Assembly: GCF_026341275.1 (NCBI RefSeq)
Contig: NZ_JAIFZO010000002.1
Span: 3,812,118-3,876,117 of the forward strand
Length of the DNA: 64,000 bases
From: Streptomyces ortus
GTDB lineage: Bacteria; Actinomycetota; Actinomycetes; Streptomycetales; Streptomycetaceae
Direction of reading: 5' to 3'
Below, one piece after another: positions 7,330 through 16,296 of the stretch. The notes beneath the pieces were generated by a model. The model made no database searches and was not told the origin of the DNA. It saw nothing but the letters and a program-made list of their open reading frames with translations. The position numbers and the translations under genes were made by a program. Each line of letters begins with the position of its first letter. The stretch's first letter is position 1.

Positions 7330-9648
7330 ATGGAGGGGGCAGCGGGCAGCAGGGTGACCGGTGAACTGTCGGAGTCCAGCGCGTCGTTCGGCCCGCTCGT
7401 GGTCGCGTCGCCGATTCTGCGGGCCGCCCACGTCGTCCTGCCCGAGGAGAGTCCCGACCCGGTGCTGCTGCCGTCGATCACCCTGCTGGACCGGGCGGCG
7501 TCCCACGGCGGCGACCGGGGAGAACTGCCCCTGCCCGCGGGACGGCTGCTCGCGGGGCAGTACCGGCTGATCAGACCGCTGGGCTACGGCGGCATGGGCG
7601 AGGTCCATCTCGCGCTCGACACCAAGGTCGACAACCGCGAGGTCGCCATCAAGATCCTCCACCCGCAGCAGGCGGCAGCGGCGTCCGGCGCCCTGGCCCA
7701 GGAACGGCGGGCCCTGGTCGATCTCAGCCACGGCGACATCATCCGCGTCTTCAACTACGGGCACCATCCGGAGGTCGGCGACTTCCTCGTCCTGCAGTAC
7801 GTGGACGGCCTCACGCTCGAAGAGGTACGGGCGCGCGTCCAGGTGAACCCGGACGAGTTCGGCGGCGGACGCTTCCACGAGTTCGTACTCGCTTACGGGG
7901 TTCGGATCCTGGCCGCTCTCGGGTATCTGCACGCCGACCGGCCCGGCAAGGTCTACGGCGACCTCAAGCCGGACAACGTGATGCACGACGGCACCGCCAC
8001 GAAGATCATCGATGTGGGGAGCGTCCGGACGGCCGGACTGCCCGGCCACACCACGGAGGGCTTCCGGGCCCCGACCGTCGGCCCGAACGGCCAGTCCACC
8101 GGTCAGGACGACCTGTTCAGCCTCGGGGAGACCCTGCGGCGGCTGAGCGGACTGGGGCGATGCCCCGGCGACCTGGCGGAGCTGGGCCGCCTGGACATGA
8201 TCGGTCCGCCGGGCGGCACGCCGGAGCCACCGGAAGAGGACGAGACCCCGCGGCCTCCTGGGCCGCCCCCCATGACGGCGCCGCCTCCCCACGGACTCGG
8301 CCTGGTGTCGCTGGCCCGGGTCCTGCACCGCGCCACCCGCGCCGAACGGGCCGAACGGTTCGCCACCGCGCGCGAGATGGAGGAACAACTGCGCGGTGTC
8401 TTCCGCGAGCTGCGGTCGCTGCGGACCGGACTGGAGACCTTCGAGCCGTCCCCGCTCTTCCTCCAGTCGCCGTACGCGCTCGACGCGGCCCTCGGCTCGG
8501 CGCCGCCCGTCACCCGGTGGGCCGCACCGGACGCACCGGCCCCGTACGCACCGCCGTCGCCCGCCGAGGTCGCCAGCCGGCTGCCCGTGCCGCGACCCGA
8601 TCCGCAGGACCTCCATCACGCCGAGCTGAGCAGGCTGGCCGACGCCGCCCCCGAGGCGCTGCTCCAGCACACCGGGGACTGGCGGGACTCCCCCGAGGTC
8701 CTGCTGCTGCGCTGCCGGCTGCGGCTGCGCAGCGCCGGGAGCGGCTCCTCGGCCGCCGAACGGGAACTGCGGTCCGCCGCGACCCTGATCGGCGCCGAAC
8801 ACGCCCCGCACGACTGGCGGCTCGACTGGCACCGCGGCCTGCTCGCGCTCGGACAGGACCGGGTCGGGGCGGCCCGCCGCCACTTCGACGACGTGTTCGC
8901 GGCGATCCCGGGCGAGTACGCGCCGAAGCTGGCCCTCGGCTACTGCGCCGAGCGCCTCGGCCGCTGGCAGGAGGCGCTGACGTTCTACGAGGCGGTCCGG
9001 CTGCGCAACCCGTCCCTCGGCAGCGCCGCGTTCGGCGCGGCGCGGGCCCGGCTCGCGCTGGGCGGGGAACCGGCCTGGGACGACGCCGTACGGGCGCTGG
9101 ACGCGGTGCCGCAGCACTCCCGGCACCGGACCGCCGCACGGACGGCCGCCGTACGCGTCGGCGTCGAGCACGTACGCACCGCCGAGCGCCCGGACGAGGC
9201 GGCCGACCGGCTCCGCGAGCTGCTGGCCAGGCTGGCCCGGCTGTTCCACGCACACGGCCTGACGGACGAGCAGGCCCGGGCCCGTATGACGGCGGAGGTG
9301 TGGGAGGCGGTACGGGGCGCCCTCGTCCGGGGTGCGATCGACGGGGCGGGGCTGGCCGGGCTCGCCGCGGGCGCCGACGCGCGGCTGGGGCTGCCGCCCG
9401 ACGAACCCGGGCTGCGCAGAGAACTCTCCCGGCTGTATCTCACCCTCGCGCACCAGGCCGCCCGGTCCGCCACCGCCGAGGACGCGGCCGTCGCCGAGAC
9501 CCTGCTCGACCGTGCCTACGCGGTCCGCCCGCTGGCCTTCCGGCACCACCGCGACAGCCCATGGCTCGGCAGGAGGGCGGCGGCCTGGCTGCGGACGATC
9601 GCCCATGCGCCGTCGCAGGAGAAGCACCCCCGGACGGCCCGCGAATGA
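7330..9648 (+). CDS. pknG: PknG-like serine/threonine protein kinase with C-terminal TPR region
   Basis: The 772-residue protein is a kinase from about residue 75: glycine loop LGYGGMGEV, VAIK lysine Lys108, catalytic YGDLKPDNVM (Asp211) and IDVGSV in place of DFG (Asp228). The YxDLKPxN and D(L/V)G patterns, the preceding LAGQYRL and the long helical TPR-like C-terminus match mycobacterial PknG. The CxxC rubredoxin knuckles of mycobacterial PknG are absent from the N-terminus. It is soluble, with no membrane helix. Its stop overlaps the next start (ATGA), and the two partners downstream correspond in type and order to GlnX and GlnH, so it probably transmits an extracellular nutrient signal to central metabolism. 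A -10-like TATCCT (7316-7321) lies 8 nt before the ATG, suggesting a leaderless message. Confidence 0.85.
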   Translation: MEGAAGSRVTGELSESSASFGPLVVASPILRAAHVVLPEESPDPVLLPSITLLDRAASHGGDRGELPLPAGRLLAGQYRLIRPLGYGGMGEVHLALDTKVDNREVAIKILHPQQAAAASGALAQERRALVDLSHGDIIRVFNYGHHPEVGDFLVLQYVDGLTLEEVRARVQVNPDEFGGGRFHEFVLAYGVRILAALGYLHADRPGKVYGDLKPDNVMHDGTATKIIDVGSVRTAGLPGHTTEGFRAPTVGPNGQSTGQDDLFSLGETLRRLSGLGRCPGDLAELGRLDMIGPPGGTPEPPEEDETPRPPGPPPMTAPPPHGLGLVSLARVLHRATRAERAERFATAREMEEQLRGVFRELRSLRTGLETFEPSPLFLQSPYALDAALGSAPPVTRWAAPDAPAPYAPPSPAEVASRLPVPRPDPQDLHHAELSRLADAAPEALLQHTGDWRDSPEVLLLRCRLRLRSAGSGSSAAERELRSAATLIGAEHAPHDWRLDWHRGLLALGQDRVGAARRHFDDVFAAIPGEYAPKLALGYCAERLGRWQEALTFYEAVRLRNPSLGSAAFGAARARLALGGEPAWDDAVRALDAVPQHSRHRTAARTAAVRVGVEHVRTAERPDEAADRLRELLARLARLFHAHGLTDEQARARMTAEVWEAVRGALVRGAIDGAGLAGLAAGADARLGLPPDEPGLRRELSRLYLTLAHQAARSATAEDAAVAETLLDRAYAVRPLAFRHHRDSPWLGRRAAAWLRTIAHAPSQEKHPRTARE

Positions 9649-10829
9649 CCGGAACGGCACGACGCGCACGTACGGCCCGGGGCGCGCGCGGAGCGGTGGC
9701 CGTCGTCGCCGAACTCGCCCGCCGGCTCTGGCGCTGTCTGTGGCCCTCGCCCACCGGCCGCCGCAACCGCGCGTTCCTGCGGGACCGGCTCATCGCGCTG
9801 CCCCTGCTCATCGTGGTGGCGTTCGGCACGCTCGGGTGGGCGTACATGGACGTGCGGGACGACTCGGAGTACCTGCGCGACCGATTGGCGCCCGCGCTGG
9901 TGGGCCTCGCGAACGCCAAGGCGTCCCTGTTCATCGCGCAGGGCGAGGCCGAGAAGAACCTCGCCGAGGCGGGGGCGGCCGAACTCGGCGGCCTCAGCGA
10001 GCGGTACCGCACCCGGGTGGCGCGGGCGACGCAGAGCCTCAACCAGGTCACCCGCAGCGGAGCCCTGACCGTGGCCGAGGAGCAGGAGTTGCGGGTGGTG
10101 TCCGCGCTGGTCGTCGACTACACGGGGTGGATCGGCCGGTCCCAGGGCCACGCGAAAGACCCCGTACTGCGGGACGCCGAGCTGACGTACGCGCGCAGCA
10201 TGCTCTGTTCGGAGCCGGTCGCCGCCGCCGACCGGCAGGACCGCTACCCGCCGTGTCCGCCGGCGACGGGGTCCGGCGCGACCTCGATCGTGGACCGCGT
10301 CACCGGGCTGCAGCGGCAGTTGCGCGAACGGCTCGCGGAGCGGGCCGCCTGGGGCGGGGGTGTGCGCGGCGCGGCCGTGGTCTGCGGTCTCGCCCTCGTC
10401 CTGGCCACCGTGGGGCTCTGGCGCACCGTGGTGTTCCTGCGCCGCCGCTTCCGTATCCGGCTCAGCGTTCCGCTGGCGGCAGCCGCCCTGCCGCTGCTCG
10501 CCGTGCCGCTTCTGACGGCTGACGCGCTGCTCGCGCAGGACGCCCAGACGCGGTCCGCTCCGCTGGCCGACGCGCTCGCCGAGCGGACCTCTCCGGAGAC
10601 GGAGACGACCGCCGAGGAACGCCCCTTCGACGACCCCGACCCGCAGGCCGTCGAGGTGCTGGAGTCCCGGCTCGACGACACGCTGGCCGACGGCCGGCTC
10701 CCCTTCCTCGACGGGGTCGCGCCCTTCGTCCTGCCCACGGGTCTGCTCGCCGCCGCTGTCGTCGGCGGCGCCCTGCACGCGTACCGCCGCGAGTACCTCG
10801 TCGTCGCCCGCCCGGGAGCCGTCTCATGA
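9645..10829 (+). CDS. Four-helix membrane protein, GlnX-like partner of the PknG kinase
   Basis: The 394-residue protein begins at ATG 9645, overlapping the kinase stop. Four hydrophobic helices are visible: LIALPLLIVVAFGTLGWAYM (about 48-67), AAVVCGLALVLATVGLW (near 245-262), a third at LSVPLAAAALPLLAVPLL and a fourth at LPTGLLAAAVVGGALHAY close to the C-terminus. Between helices 1 and 2 lies a long charged, helical extracellular region; a shorter one lies between helices 3 and 4. Mycobacterial GlnX has the same size and a helical sensor loop that links the binding protein to PknG. The assignment rests on layout and neighbourhood, not on a motif. Confidence 0.72.
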   Translation: MTGTARRARTARGARGAVAVVAELARRLWRCLWPSPTGRRNRAFLRDRLIALPLLIVVAFGTLGWAYMDVRDDSEYLRDRLAPALVGLANAKASLFIAQGEAEKNLAEAGAAELGGLSERYRTRVARATQSLNQVTRSGALTVAEEQELRVVSALVVDYTGWIGRSQGHAKDPVLRDAELTYARSMLCSEPVAAADRQDRYPPCPPATGSGATSIVDRVTGLQRQLRERLAERAAWGGGVRGAAVVCGLALVLATVGLWRTVVFLRRRFRIRLSVPLAAAALPLLAVPLLTADALLAQDAQTRSAPLADALAERTSPETETTAEERPFDDPDPQAVEVLESRLDDTLADGRLPFLDGVAPFVLPTGLLAAAVVGGALHAYRREYLVVARPGAVS

Positions 10830-12172
10830 ACCGCCCGCCGCGTGCCGTGCCCGGAACGCGTGGGCCGCGTGCGCCAAGTGCCGTGCGAGGCCTGCGTGTC
10901 GTGCGAGGCCTGCGTGTCCTGATGGCCGGGTGTCTGCTCGCGCTGGTTCCCGGCTGCGCCTCGGACGCCCCCGACCCCCTCGTCGTCCTCGGGCCGTGGA
11001 CCGGCAAGGAGGGCGAGGCCTTCGAGGCCGCGCTCCAGCGGCTCGACGACGGGACCGGCAGGACCTACACCTACGAGGGCACCCGCTCCCTGCGCGAGAC
11101 CCTCGTCTCACAACTGGAGGCGGACACCCCGCCGGACGTGGCGGTCCTCAACAGCATCGGCGAACTCACCGAGTACGCCCGCCGCGGCAAGCTGCGGCCG
11201 CTCGCCGAGCCGACCCGCGAACGCGCCTTCTCCCCGTGGGCGCCCGAACTCCTGGTGGACGGCAGCCAGCGCACCTACTGGGTGCCGCTGAAAGTCGACC
11301 TGAAGAGCCTGGTGTGGAGCAAGAAGGGCACGCCGAGCGACCGTCCGACGTGGTGCGTGGGGCTCGCCTCGCAGGCCACCTCGGGCTGGCCCGGTACGGA
11401 CTGGATCGAGGACATCCTGCTCCACCAGGCGGGTCCCGGCCCGTACGAGAAGTGGGCCACGAGCAGGCTCAGCTGGCGCGATCCGGACGTCGTACGGGCG
11501 TGGACGACCTGGGCACAGCTGCTGGCCGGCCGCACCGACGAATCCGTCGAACAGTCACTGACCACGTCGTACGAGGGCACGACGGGACCGGCCGGGCCGC
11601 GCGGGCTGCTGAACTCCCCCGGCTTCGACTGCACCCATGAACATCAGAGCGCCTTCATCCGGTACGTGTACGCGGGCGACGACATCCGCGTGGAACCGTC
11701 GGCCCGGTTCTTGCGCGGGCGGGCCGAGAACCGTGACGCGTTCGAGGTCGCCGGTGACATGGCCGCCGTCTTCAGCGACGACCCGGACGCCCAGGAACTG
11801 GTCGAGCGGCTGTCGAGCCCGGCCGGGCGGAAGCGGTGGCGGGCCGAGGCGGACCCGGCGGTGCGTCCGCTGTTCCCGGCCGTGACCGGGCTGCCGCCCA
11901 CGGAGCCCGCGAACGCCGTCGAGCAGGAGATCGACGGGCTGCTCAACTCGACGGCCCGCACCCTGTGTTTCGATGCCTCGGACGTGATGCCGCCCGAGCT
12001 GCGGGACGCCTTCCACCGGGCGGTCCTGGAGTTCTTCCGCGACCCCGCGAAGAAGCATCTCGCCTCGCTGCTGGAGCAGTTGGAGACCATCCGGGTCCAG
12101 GTGGACGAGGACGCGGACGACGCCCGCTCGTTCCGGCCGCCCGAGGACATCTGCGCGGGCCCCGGCGGCTGA
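10826..12172 (+). CDS. Extracellular solute-binding lipoprotein, GlnH-position partner of the PknG kinase
   Basis: The 448-residue precursor starts at ATG 10826, overlapping the previous stop (ATGA). Its signal peptide ends in a lipobox (LALVPGC). The mature chain (PLVVLGPWTGKEGEAFEAAL, PPDVAVLNSIGELTEYARRG) is a periplasmic-type binding fold that resembles sugar-type ABC binding proteins rather than the smaller amino-acid-type fold of mycobacterial GlnH. No permease or ATPase gene is nearby, which argues for sensing rather than transport. It probably presents a ligand to the membrane protein encoded just upstream. The N-terminal 25 residues before the signal contain a small repeat (VRGLRVVRGLRV). 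Confidence 0.8.
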   Translation: MNRPPRAVPGTRGPRAPSAVRGLRVVRGLRVLMAGCLLALVPGCASDAPDPLVVLGPWTGKEGEAFEAALQRLDDGTGRTYTYEGTRSLRETLVSQLEADTPPDVAVLNSIGELTEYARRGKLRPLAEPTRERAFSPWAPELLVDGSQRTYWVPLKVDLKSLVWSKKGTPSDRPTWCVGLASQATSGWPGTDWIEDILLHQAGPGPYEKWATSRLSWRDPDVVRAWTTWAQLLAGRTDESVEQSLTTSYEGTTGPAGPRGLLNSPGFDCTHEHQSAFIRYVYAGDDIRVEPSARFLRGRAENRDAFEVAGDMAAVFSDDPDAQELVERLSSPAGRKRWRAEADPAVRPLFPAVTGLPPTEPANAVEQEIDGLLNSTARTLCFDASDVMPPELRDAFHRAVLEFFRDPAKKHLASLLEQLETIRVQVDEDADDARSFRPPEDICAGPGG

Positions 12173-12194
12173 ATCCCGTACGCCGGTGGTACGG

Positions 12195-12231
12195 CCTCGG
12201 CCGGCTCCCGGTGCGGAGGAGCCGGCCGAGG
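12195..12231. terminator. Bidirectional hairpin terminator
   Basis: A perfect 14-bp inverted repeat (12195-12208 with 12218-12231) has a 9-nt loop. It sits between the convergent PknG-trio operon and the DUF4360 gene. It has no T tract, as is common in Streptomyces. An 8-bp unit GGCCCTCA is repeated three times just beyond (12265-12288), ending on the DUF4360 stop codon. Confidence 0.7.
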
Positions 12232-12285
12232 GACCCGTTCAGGATCTTCGATCACGCCCCCTCGGGCCCTCAGGCCCTCAGGCCC

Positions 12286-12936
12286 TCAGGAGGCGGGGCA
12301 CTCCTTCCATGCCAGGTGGTAGATGGTGCTGAGTTCGCCGTCCGTCGAGTCCATGGTCATGAAGCTGGTGCTGCTGGGGGCCGAGGTGCCCGCGTTGACG
12401 CGGATCTCGGTGTTGATGTTGAAGTTCCGCTGCACACCGCAGGGCGACCAGACCAGTTGGGCCCATTCCGTGGTGTCGGTGGCCTGCCAGTTGTCGGCGA
12501 GCGGGCCTCTGAAAGGGTGCGTGATGGAGGCCGTGTTCGACGAGCCCTGGAAGTAGTACGAGGCCTTCTCGGTGCTGGTCGCCCCCGCCTTGAGCGAGGC
12601 GAAGCCGCGGTAGTCGGCGCTGGCGATGGCGTACGTGAAGCCGCCGGGCACGGCGACGACCAGGTTGAGCTGGCAGTTCTTGCGGAACGCGGTGGGATCG
12701 GAGTTGCCTCCGACCTGGGCGAGGTAGTCGCTGTAGGTCACCGTGAAGGCGGTGTTGTCCGGGGACACGGCGACGGCGGCGGTGCCCGCGGGACAGCCGG
12801 AGCCGTTCACGGTGGCGACGTTGATGACGATCTTGTCCGGGGGCGGGTCGACAATCGCGCCCGACGGGTTGTGCGCGGGAAGTGCGGTGGCGAACAGAGC
12901 GGCGATCGCGCCACTCATCAGCAGTCCACCGGTCAT
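12286..12936 (-). CDS. Secreted DUF4360 family protein
   Basis: The 216-residue protein starts at ATG 12936 with GGAG 7 nt upstream. It has a short hydrophobic export signal (LLMSGAIAALFATALPAHN) and a mature domain rich in Ser/Thr with paired cysteines (NGSGCPAGT, RKNCQLNL, SPCGVQRNF, KECPAS). This pattern matches the DUF4360 family of small secreted proteins, whose function is unknown. The longer upstream reading has a signal-poor, basic N-terminus and is not favoured. It is monocistronic: a terminator lies downstream and a separate promoter region with a strong palindrome lies upstream. Confidence 0.8.
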   Translation of the reverse strand: MTGGLLMSGAIAALFATALPAHNPSGAIVDPPPDKIVINVATVNGSGCPAGTAAVAVSPDNTAFTVTYSDYLAQVGGNSDPTAFRKNCQLNLVVAVPGGFTYAIASADYRGFASLKAGATSTEKASYYFQGSSNTASITHPFRGPLADNWQATDTTEWAQLVWSPCGVQRNFNINTEIRVNAGTSAPSSTSFMTMDSTDGELSTIYHLAWKECPAS

Positions 12937-13077
12937 GGTGCTCCAATCCGTTGCGTCGGTGTTCCGGCGGGAGCGTGCCCCGCCGCGAAATGGGGGGTGC
13001 GGCCCCGGTGTGCCGGGAGGGCCGTCGCGGACCAGGTGCTGTGGATCGGACGGTGGGGCGGGAAGCGCGGGAGAGGC

Positions 13078-13098
13078 GTCACGGCGTGGCGCCGTGAC
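13078..13098. promoter_or_regulatory. Perfect 9-3-9 inverted repeat upstream of the DUF4360 gene
   Basis: GTCACGGCG, three bases, then CGCCGTGAC form an exact palindrome about 142 nt upstream of the start at 12936. The TTGACA at minus-strand 13128-13123 could be a -35 box. The palindrome may be an operator or a 5'-leader hairpin. The rest of 12937-13334 (398 bp) shows only a weak GC hairpin near 13283-13312, which may end the acetyltransferase transcript. Confidence 0.45.
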
Positions 13099-13334
13099 AC
13101 ATGCGTCACGTGTCGTCATGCACATGTCAATCAATCAACTACACGTCCGCCCCTCGGACGGGCTCGGGGACCCGGCGCCGTGAAGGAGCGATGAAGGGAC
13201 TGTGAAGGCCGGGAGCGATCGCATCGTACGTACCCCGACCCGGACGAGCCAGGGCGAACTCCGGCCATTTGTGCGCCCGGGCGCCGGCGGGTCCGCCAAG
13301 GGCTCCGCCGGCCGCCGGCCGCGCCTCTCCGCGG

Positions 13335-13868
13335 TCAGCCCTCGTACTCCGTCAGGTCGATCGTGTACAGCCGGAGCTCGTGTCCGTGGACGAGGTCCTG
13401 CACGGCCCCCTCCCTCTCCATGCCGAGCTTCTCCAGGACGTTCACGGAGGCGCTGTCACCGGGGCGGGGCGCGGCGACGACGCGGTCGATGCCACGGTCC
13501 TGGAGGGCGAACTCAAGCGCGGCGTGGGCGGCCTCCGACGCGTATCCCTGGCCCCAGTAGACCCGCCCGAGGCGCCAGGTGATGGCGATCCGGTCCGCGA
13601 TCTCGGGCGGGGAGTCGGCGACGTACAGGCCGACGGCTCCGGCGAGTTCTCCCGAGCCGAGGAGTTCGACGGCGAAGACCCCGAAACCCTCCTCGTCCCA
13701 CTCCTCCTCCCAGGCCTCGATGTCCTCCGCGGTTTCCTCCAGGGAGCGCGGTCGGCCGTCGCCGATCCACTGCATCACCGTGGGGTCGGCGTGAATCTCG
13801 GACAGGGGCACGAGGTCGTCGTCCTGCCAGCGGCGGAGCAGCAGGCGGGGGGTACGGATGTCGTTCAT
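13335..13868 (-). CDS. GNAT-family N-acetyltransferase
   Basis: The 177-residue enzyme starts at ATG 13868 (MNDIRTPRLLLRRW), the typical opening of RimJ/RimL-like acetyltransferases. The acetyl-CoA site is recognisable in VYWGQGYASEAAHAAL and the C-terminal ASVNVLEKLGMEREGAVQDLV. It should transfer an acetyl group from acetyl-CoA to an amine or protein N-terminus; the acceptor is unknown. No Shine-Dalgarno is present. CAGGAT sits exactly 6 nt before the ATG on the minus strand (13880-13875), so the transcript is probably leaderless. Confidence 0.87.
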   Translation of the reverse strand: MNDIRTPRLLLRRWQDDDLVPLSEIHADPTVMQWIGDGRPRSLEETAEDIEAWEEEWDEEGFGVFAVELLGSGELAGAVGLYVADSPPEIADRIAITWRLGRVYWGQGYASEAAHAALEFALQDRGIDRVVAAPRPGDSASVNVLEKLGMEREGAVQDLVHGHELRLYTIDLTEYEG

Positions 13869-14110
13869 GCCCCCATCCTGTCGACACGCGGGCGCGAGCG
13901 CGAAATCCGCGGGGTCCGCGGGGTCCGCGAGCTTGGTCGCGGCACCGTCGGGACGGGGGCGCCACCGTGCGTACGCCGCGCGCGGCGGGAGACCTCCGGG
14001 GCAAGGCGGCTCCCGAACCGAGCCGGACCGCCCCGCCGCCGGGCCGACCGGCCGGCCGACCGGCGGACACCGCCACTGCCCAGATCGGCCCACCTTCGGG
14101 AACGGCGGTT

Positions 14111-15202
14111 CTAGCGTGTGAGCCAGACGACCAGGGCGATGACCAGCACGGCCAGCAGCAGTACCGCCGGCAGCGCCCGCTTCAGGACGGCGCCGCGGGC
14201 CACGCTCATCAGGTCCAGGGGCTGCACCGGCACCGGGGCGGTCGGCGTGGCGGCGGGGCGGACACCGTTCGCCCCGGGAGTGGCGGGGGCGGGGCCCGCA
14301 GGACCGGCTTCCCGCGCGGCTCCGGCCGCGGAACCGTCCGCCGCGCTGCCGTTCGCCGGAGCGGCGGCGCTCGACGCGGGCGCCGCCGCGGCGACCTCGG
14401 CGCCGGGTCCAGGGGCGGGCCGGTTGGCAGGCCCAGCCTCCGGGCCGGTGGCACGTCCAGCCTCCGGCCTTGAGCCGGGCCCAAGCGCGGGCCCCGTGGC
14501 CGGTCCACTCTCCGGCCCCGTGCCGGGCCCAGGCGCGGGCCCACTGTCCGGCCCCGTGTCCAGTCCGGCGTCCGGCCCGGTCGCGGGCCCCGCCGCGGGC
14601 ACGACGTACGCCTCGGTGGCGGGTCCAGTGGCCGGCCCCTCCATGGGCTTCGGCGCCGAGGTCGGGGCCGGGACGGGGGCGGGCGTCGGGGCGGTCGTAA
14701 GCGTGGGCGCCTGTGGTAGGGGTTTCGCGGCGGTCGGCGCGGGGCGGGACCCGCGTCTCTCCGTCGCGAGTCGCGTCTCCAGGTTGTCGACGAACTGGGC
14801 CAGCAGCCGCCCGCTGATCTCCTCGATCATCCCCTTGCCGAACTGCGCGACCCGGCCCGTGATCGTGAGGCGGGTGTCCACCGTGACCCGCGTTCCGGAG
14901 TCGTCCGGGACGAGCCGGGCGGTGACCCGGGCGTCGGCGTTGCCCTGCCCCCGGGTGTCACGGCCGCGCGCGTGCAGCACCGCCGTACGCCCCGCGTCGT
15001 CCTTCTCCTCGAAGGAGACGACCCCCTTGTACTGGATGGTCATGGGACCGACCTTGACCTTCACGACGCCGTTGTAGGCGTCGCCGTCCACGCCGGTGAG
15101 CTGGGCACCCGGCATACAGGGAGCGATCCGCTCCACGTCGGTCAGCAGGGCCCAGGCCTCGTCGGGCGGCAGGTTCACTCGGAACTCATTGGTGAAGTCC
15201 AT
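14111..15202 (-). CDS. coxG: CoxG-family SRPBCC protein with long linker and C-terminal membrane anchor
   Basis: Residues 1-150 form an SRPBCC domain (MDFTNEFRVNLPPDEAWALL, CMPGAQL) typical of CO dehydrogenase subunit G. In Oligotropha CoxG is thought to recruit CO dehydrogenase to the membrane. Residues 155-335 are a low-complexity linker of Gly-Pro-Ala-rich repeats, and the C-terminus is a single hydrophobic helix (ALPAVLLLAVLVIALVVWL), so this 363-residue version is tail-anchored and much longer than the roughly 200-residue family norm. I chose ATG 15202 rather than GTG 15211, because a -10 box ends at 15212, immediately before that GTG. No Shine-Dalgarno exists, consistent with a leaderless message. 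Confidence 0.85.
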   Translation of the reverse strand: MDFTNEFRVNLPPDEAWALLTDVERIAPCMPGAQLTGVDGDAYNGVVKVKVGPMTIQYKGVVSFEEKDDAGRTAVLHARGRDTRGQGNADARVTARLVPDDSGTRVTVDTRLTITGRVAQFGKGMIEEISGRLLAQFVDNLETRLATERRGSRPAPTAAKPLPQAPTLTTAPTPAPVPAPTSAPKPMEGPATGPATEAYVVPAAGPATGPDAGLDTGPDSGPAPGPGTGPESGPATGPALGPGSRPEAGRATGPEAGPANRPAPGPGAEVAAAAPASSAAAPANGSAADGSAAGAAREAGPAGPAPATPGANGVRPAATPTAPVPVQPLDLMSVARGAVLKRALPAVLLLAVLVIALVVWLTR

Positions 15203-15211
15203 GACGGACAC

Positions 15212-15265
15212 ACGATGGGCGCGGCCCGCCGCACCGTCAACGCGCTCTTCAGCGATTGCTTAAGA
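15212..15265 (-). promoter_or_regulatory. LysR-type operator and promoter of coxG
   Basis: The operator, TCTTAAGC-AATC-GCTGAAGA on the minus strand (15265-15246), has a one-mismatch dyad. It is followed after 5 nt by TTGACG (15240-15235), a 17-nt spacer and CATCGT (15217-15212). The start codon at 15202 begins 9 nt after the -10 box. The same operator half-site and spacing recur before coxM. Confidence 0.7.
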
Positions 15266-15284
15266 CGGCCGGACCCGGCCGACG

Positions 15285-16253
15285 TCAGCTCCAGATCGTG
15301 ACGTGGACCGGCGGACGGAACTCGTTCATGGGAACCCCGTTGGACCGCGTCAGCACCGCCTGCGTCGCGGCCGGCGTCGTCACGAAGCGGCACAGCGCGG
15401 CGGCCGTCGTCGAGCGGCGTTCACCGGTGAGCGCGCTCGCGTACAGCACGCCGCCCAGCCGCGCGCCCGTGACATCGAGCCGCACCAGCGACCCGCGCCG
15501 CAGGTCGTCGCGCACGACGTGCAGGAAGGCCACGGACAGCCCGGCCCCGGCGGCCACCGCGTTGAGCGAGGCCGTGACGCTGGGAAAGGCCTTCGCGCCG
15601 GTCGCCTCGACGCCGATGTGGGCGAGGAAGGCGCCGGACAGCGTGTCCGGATCGAGGCCGGCCGGGCCCAACAGCCAGGGCTCGGGCGCCAGTTGCGCGG
15701 GCGCCAGCCGTTGCCGGTGCCTCAGCGGGTGGTCGGGGGCGGCGACGACGGCCAGCTGGAAGCGCAGGAACGGTACGGACTCGACGGCCGGTGCCGGACG
15801 CGGCGCCGGACCGATCGTGACGTCGGCACGCCGGTCGCGGAGCAGGTCGCCGAAGACCGCCACCGGCACGGCGAGGGTCTCCACGTCCAGGTCGGGCTGT
15901 CTGCGCCCGAAGGCCGTGAGCAGCGCGGGCAGCACCTGTTCCACACCGGCCTCGGTGGACGCCACGCGCAGGTGCGCGGTGCCGGAGGTCGCCTGGCGGA
16001 CCCGGTGGCGGGTCTCCTCGGCGAGACCGACGATCTCGGCGGCGCCCGCGGCCAGCCTGCTGCCACCCGGGGTGAGGCTGATCCCGCCCGCTGCCCGGAT
16101 GAAGAGGACGTCGCCCAGTTCACGGCGGAGCGCGGCGACCGCCCCGGAGACGGCTGCCTCGGTCACTCCGAGCGAGCGGGCGGCGCCCTTCACGGAACCC
16201 AGGCGGGCCACTGTCACGAATGCGCGCAGCTGAGTGAGCGTCATGTCCGCCAT
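15285..16253 (-). CDS. LysR-family transcriptional regulator of the CO dehydrogenase locus
   Basis: The 322-residue protein has an N-terminal LysR winged helix (TLTQLRAFVTVARLGSVKGAARSLGVTEAAVSGAVAAL, read in two parts) and an effector domain with the family pattern of alternating beta/alpha segments. Start ATG 16253 gives MADMTL; an internal ATG at 16244 is an alternative. It lies between coxG (same strand) and coxM (divergent), the classic position for a local LysR activator, and two matching dyads flank it, one in each cox promoter. The inducer is unknown; CO, a CO-derived metabolite or starvation could be the signal. Confidence 0.87.
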   Translation of the reverse strand: MADMTLTQLRAFVTVARLGSVKGAARSLGVTEAAVSGAVAALRRELGDVLFIRAAGGISLTPGGSRLAAGAAEIVGLAEETRHRVRQATSGTAHLRVASTEAGVEQVLPALLTAFGRRQPDLDVETLAVPVAVFGDLLRDRRADVTIGPAPRPAPAVESVPFLRFQLAVVAAPDHPLRHRQRLAPAQLAPEPWLLGPAGLDPDTLSGAFLAHIGVEATGAKAFPSVTASLNAVAAGAGLSVAFLHVVRDDLRRGSLVRLDVTGARLGGVLYASALTGERRSTTAAALCRFVTTPAATQAVLTRSNGVPMNEFRPPVHVTIWS

Positions 16254-16296
16254 TACAACGGCTGTCCGGCCGGTAGGACCCGTTCCGTCGCCGACC

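Noticed and set aside
14390..14640. Short repeats in coxG taken as a minisatellite or intergenic repeat
   Set aside because: They are in-frame Gly-Pro-Ala codons of the linker and need no separate element call.
15209..15211. GTG 15211 as the coxG start
   Set aside because: It touches the predicted -10 box, so it would not be transcribed.
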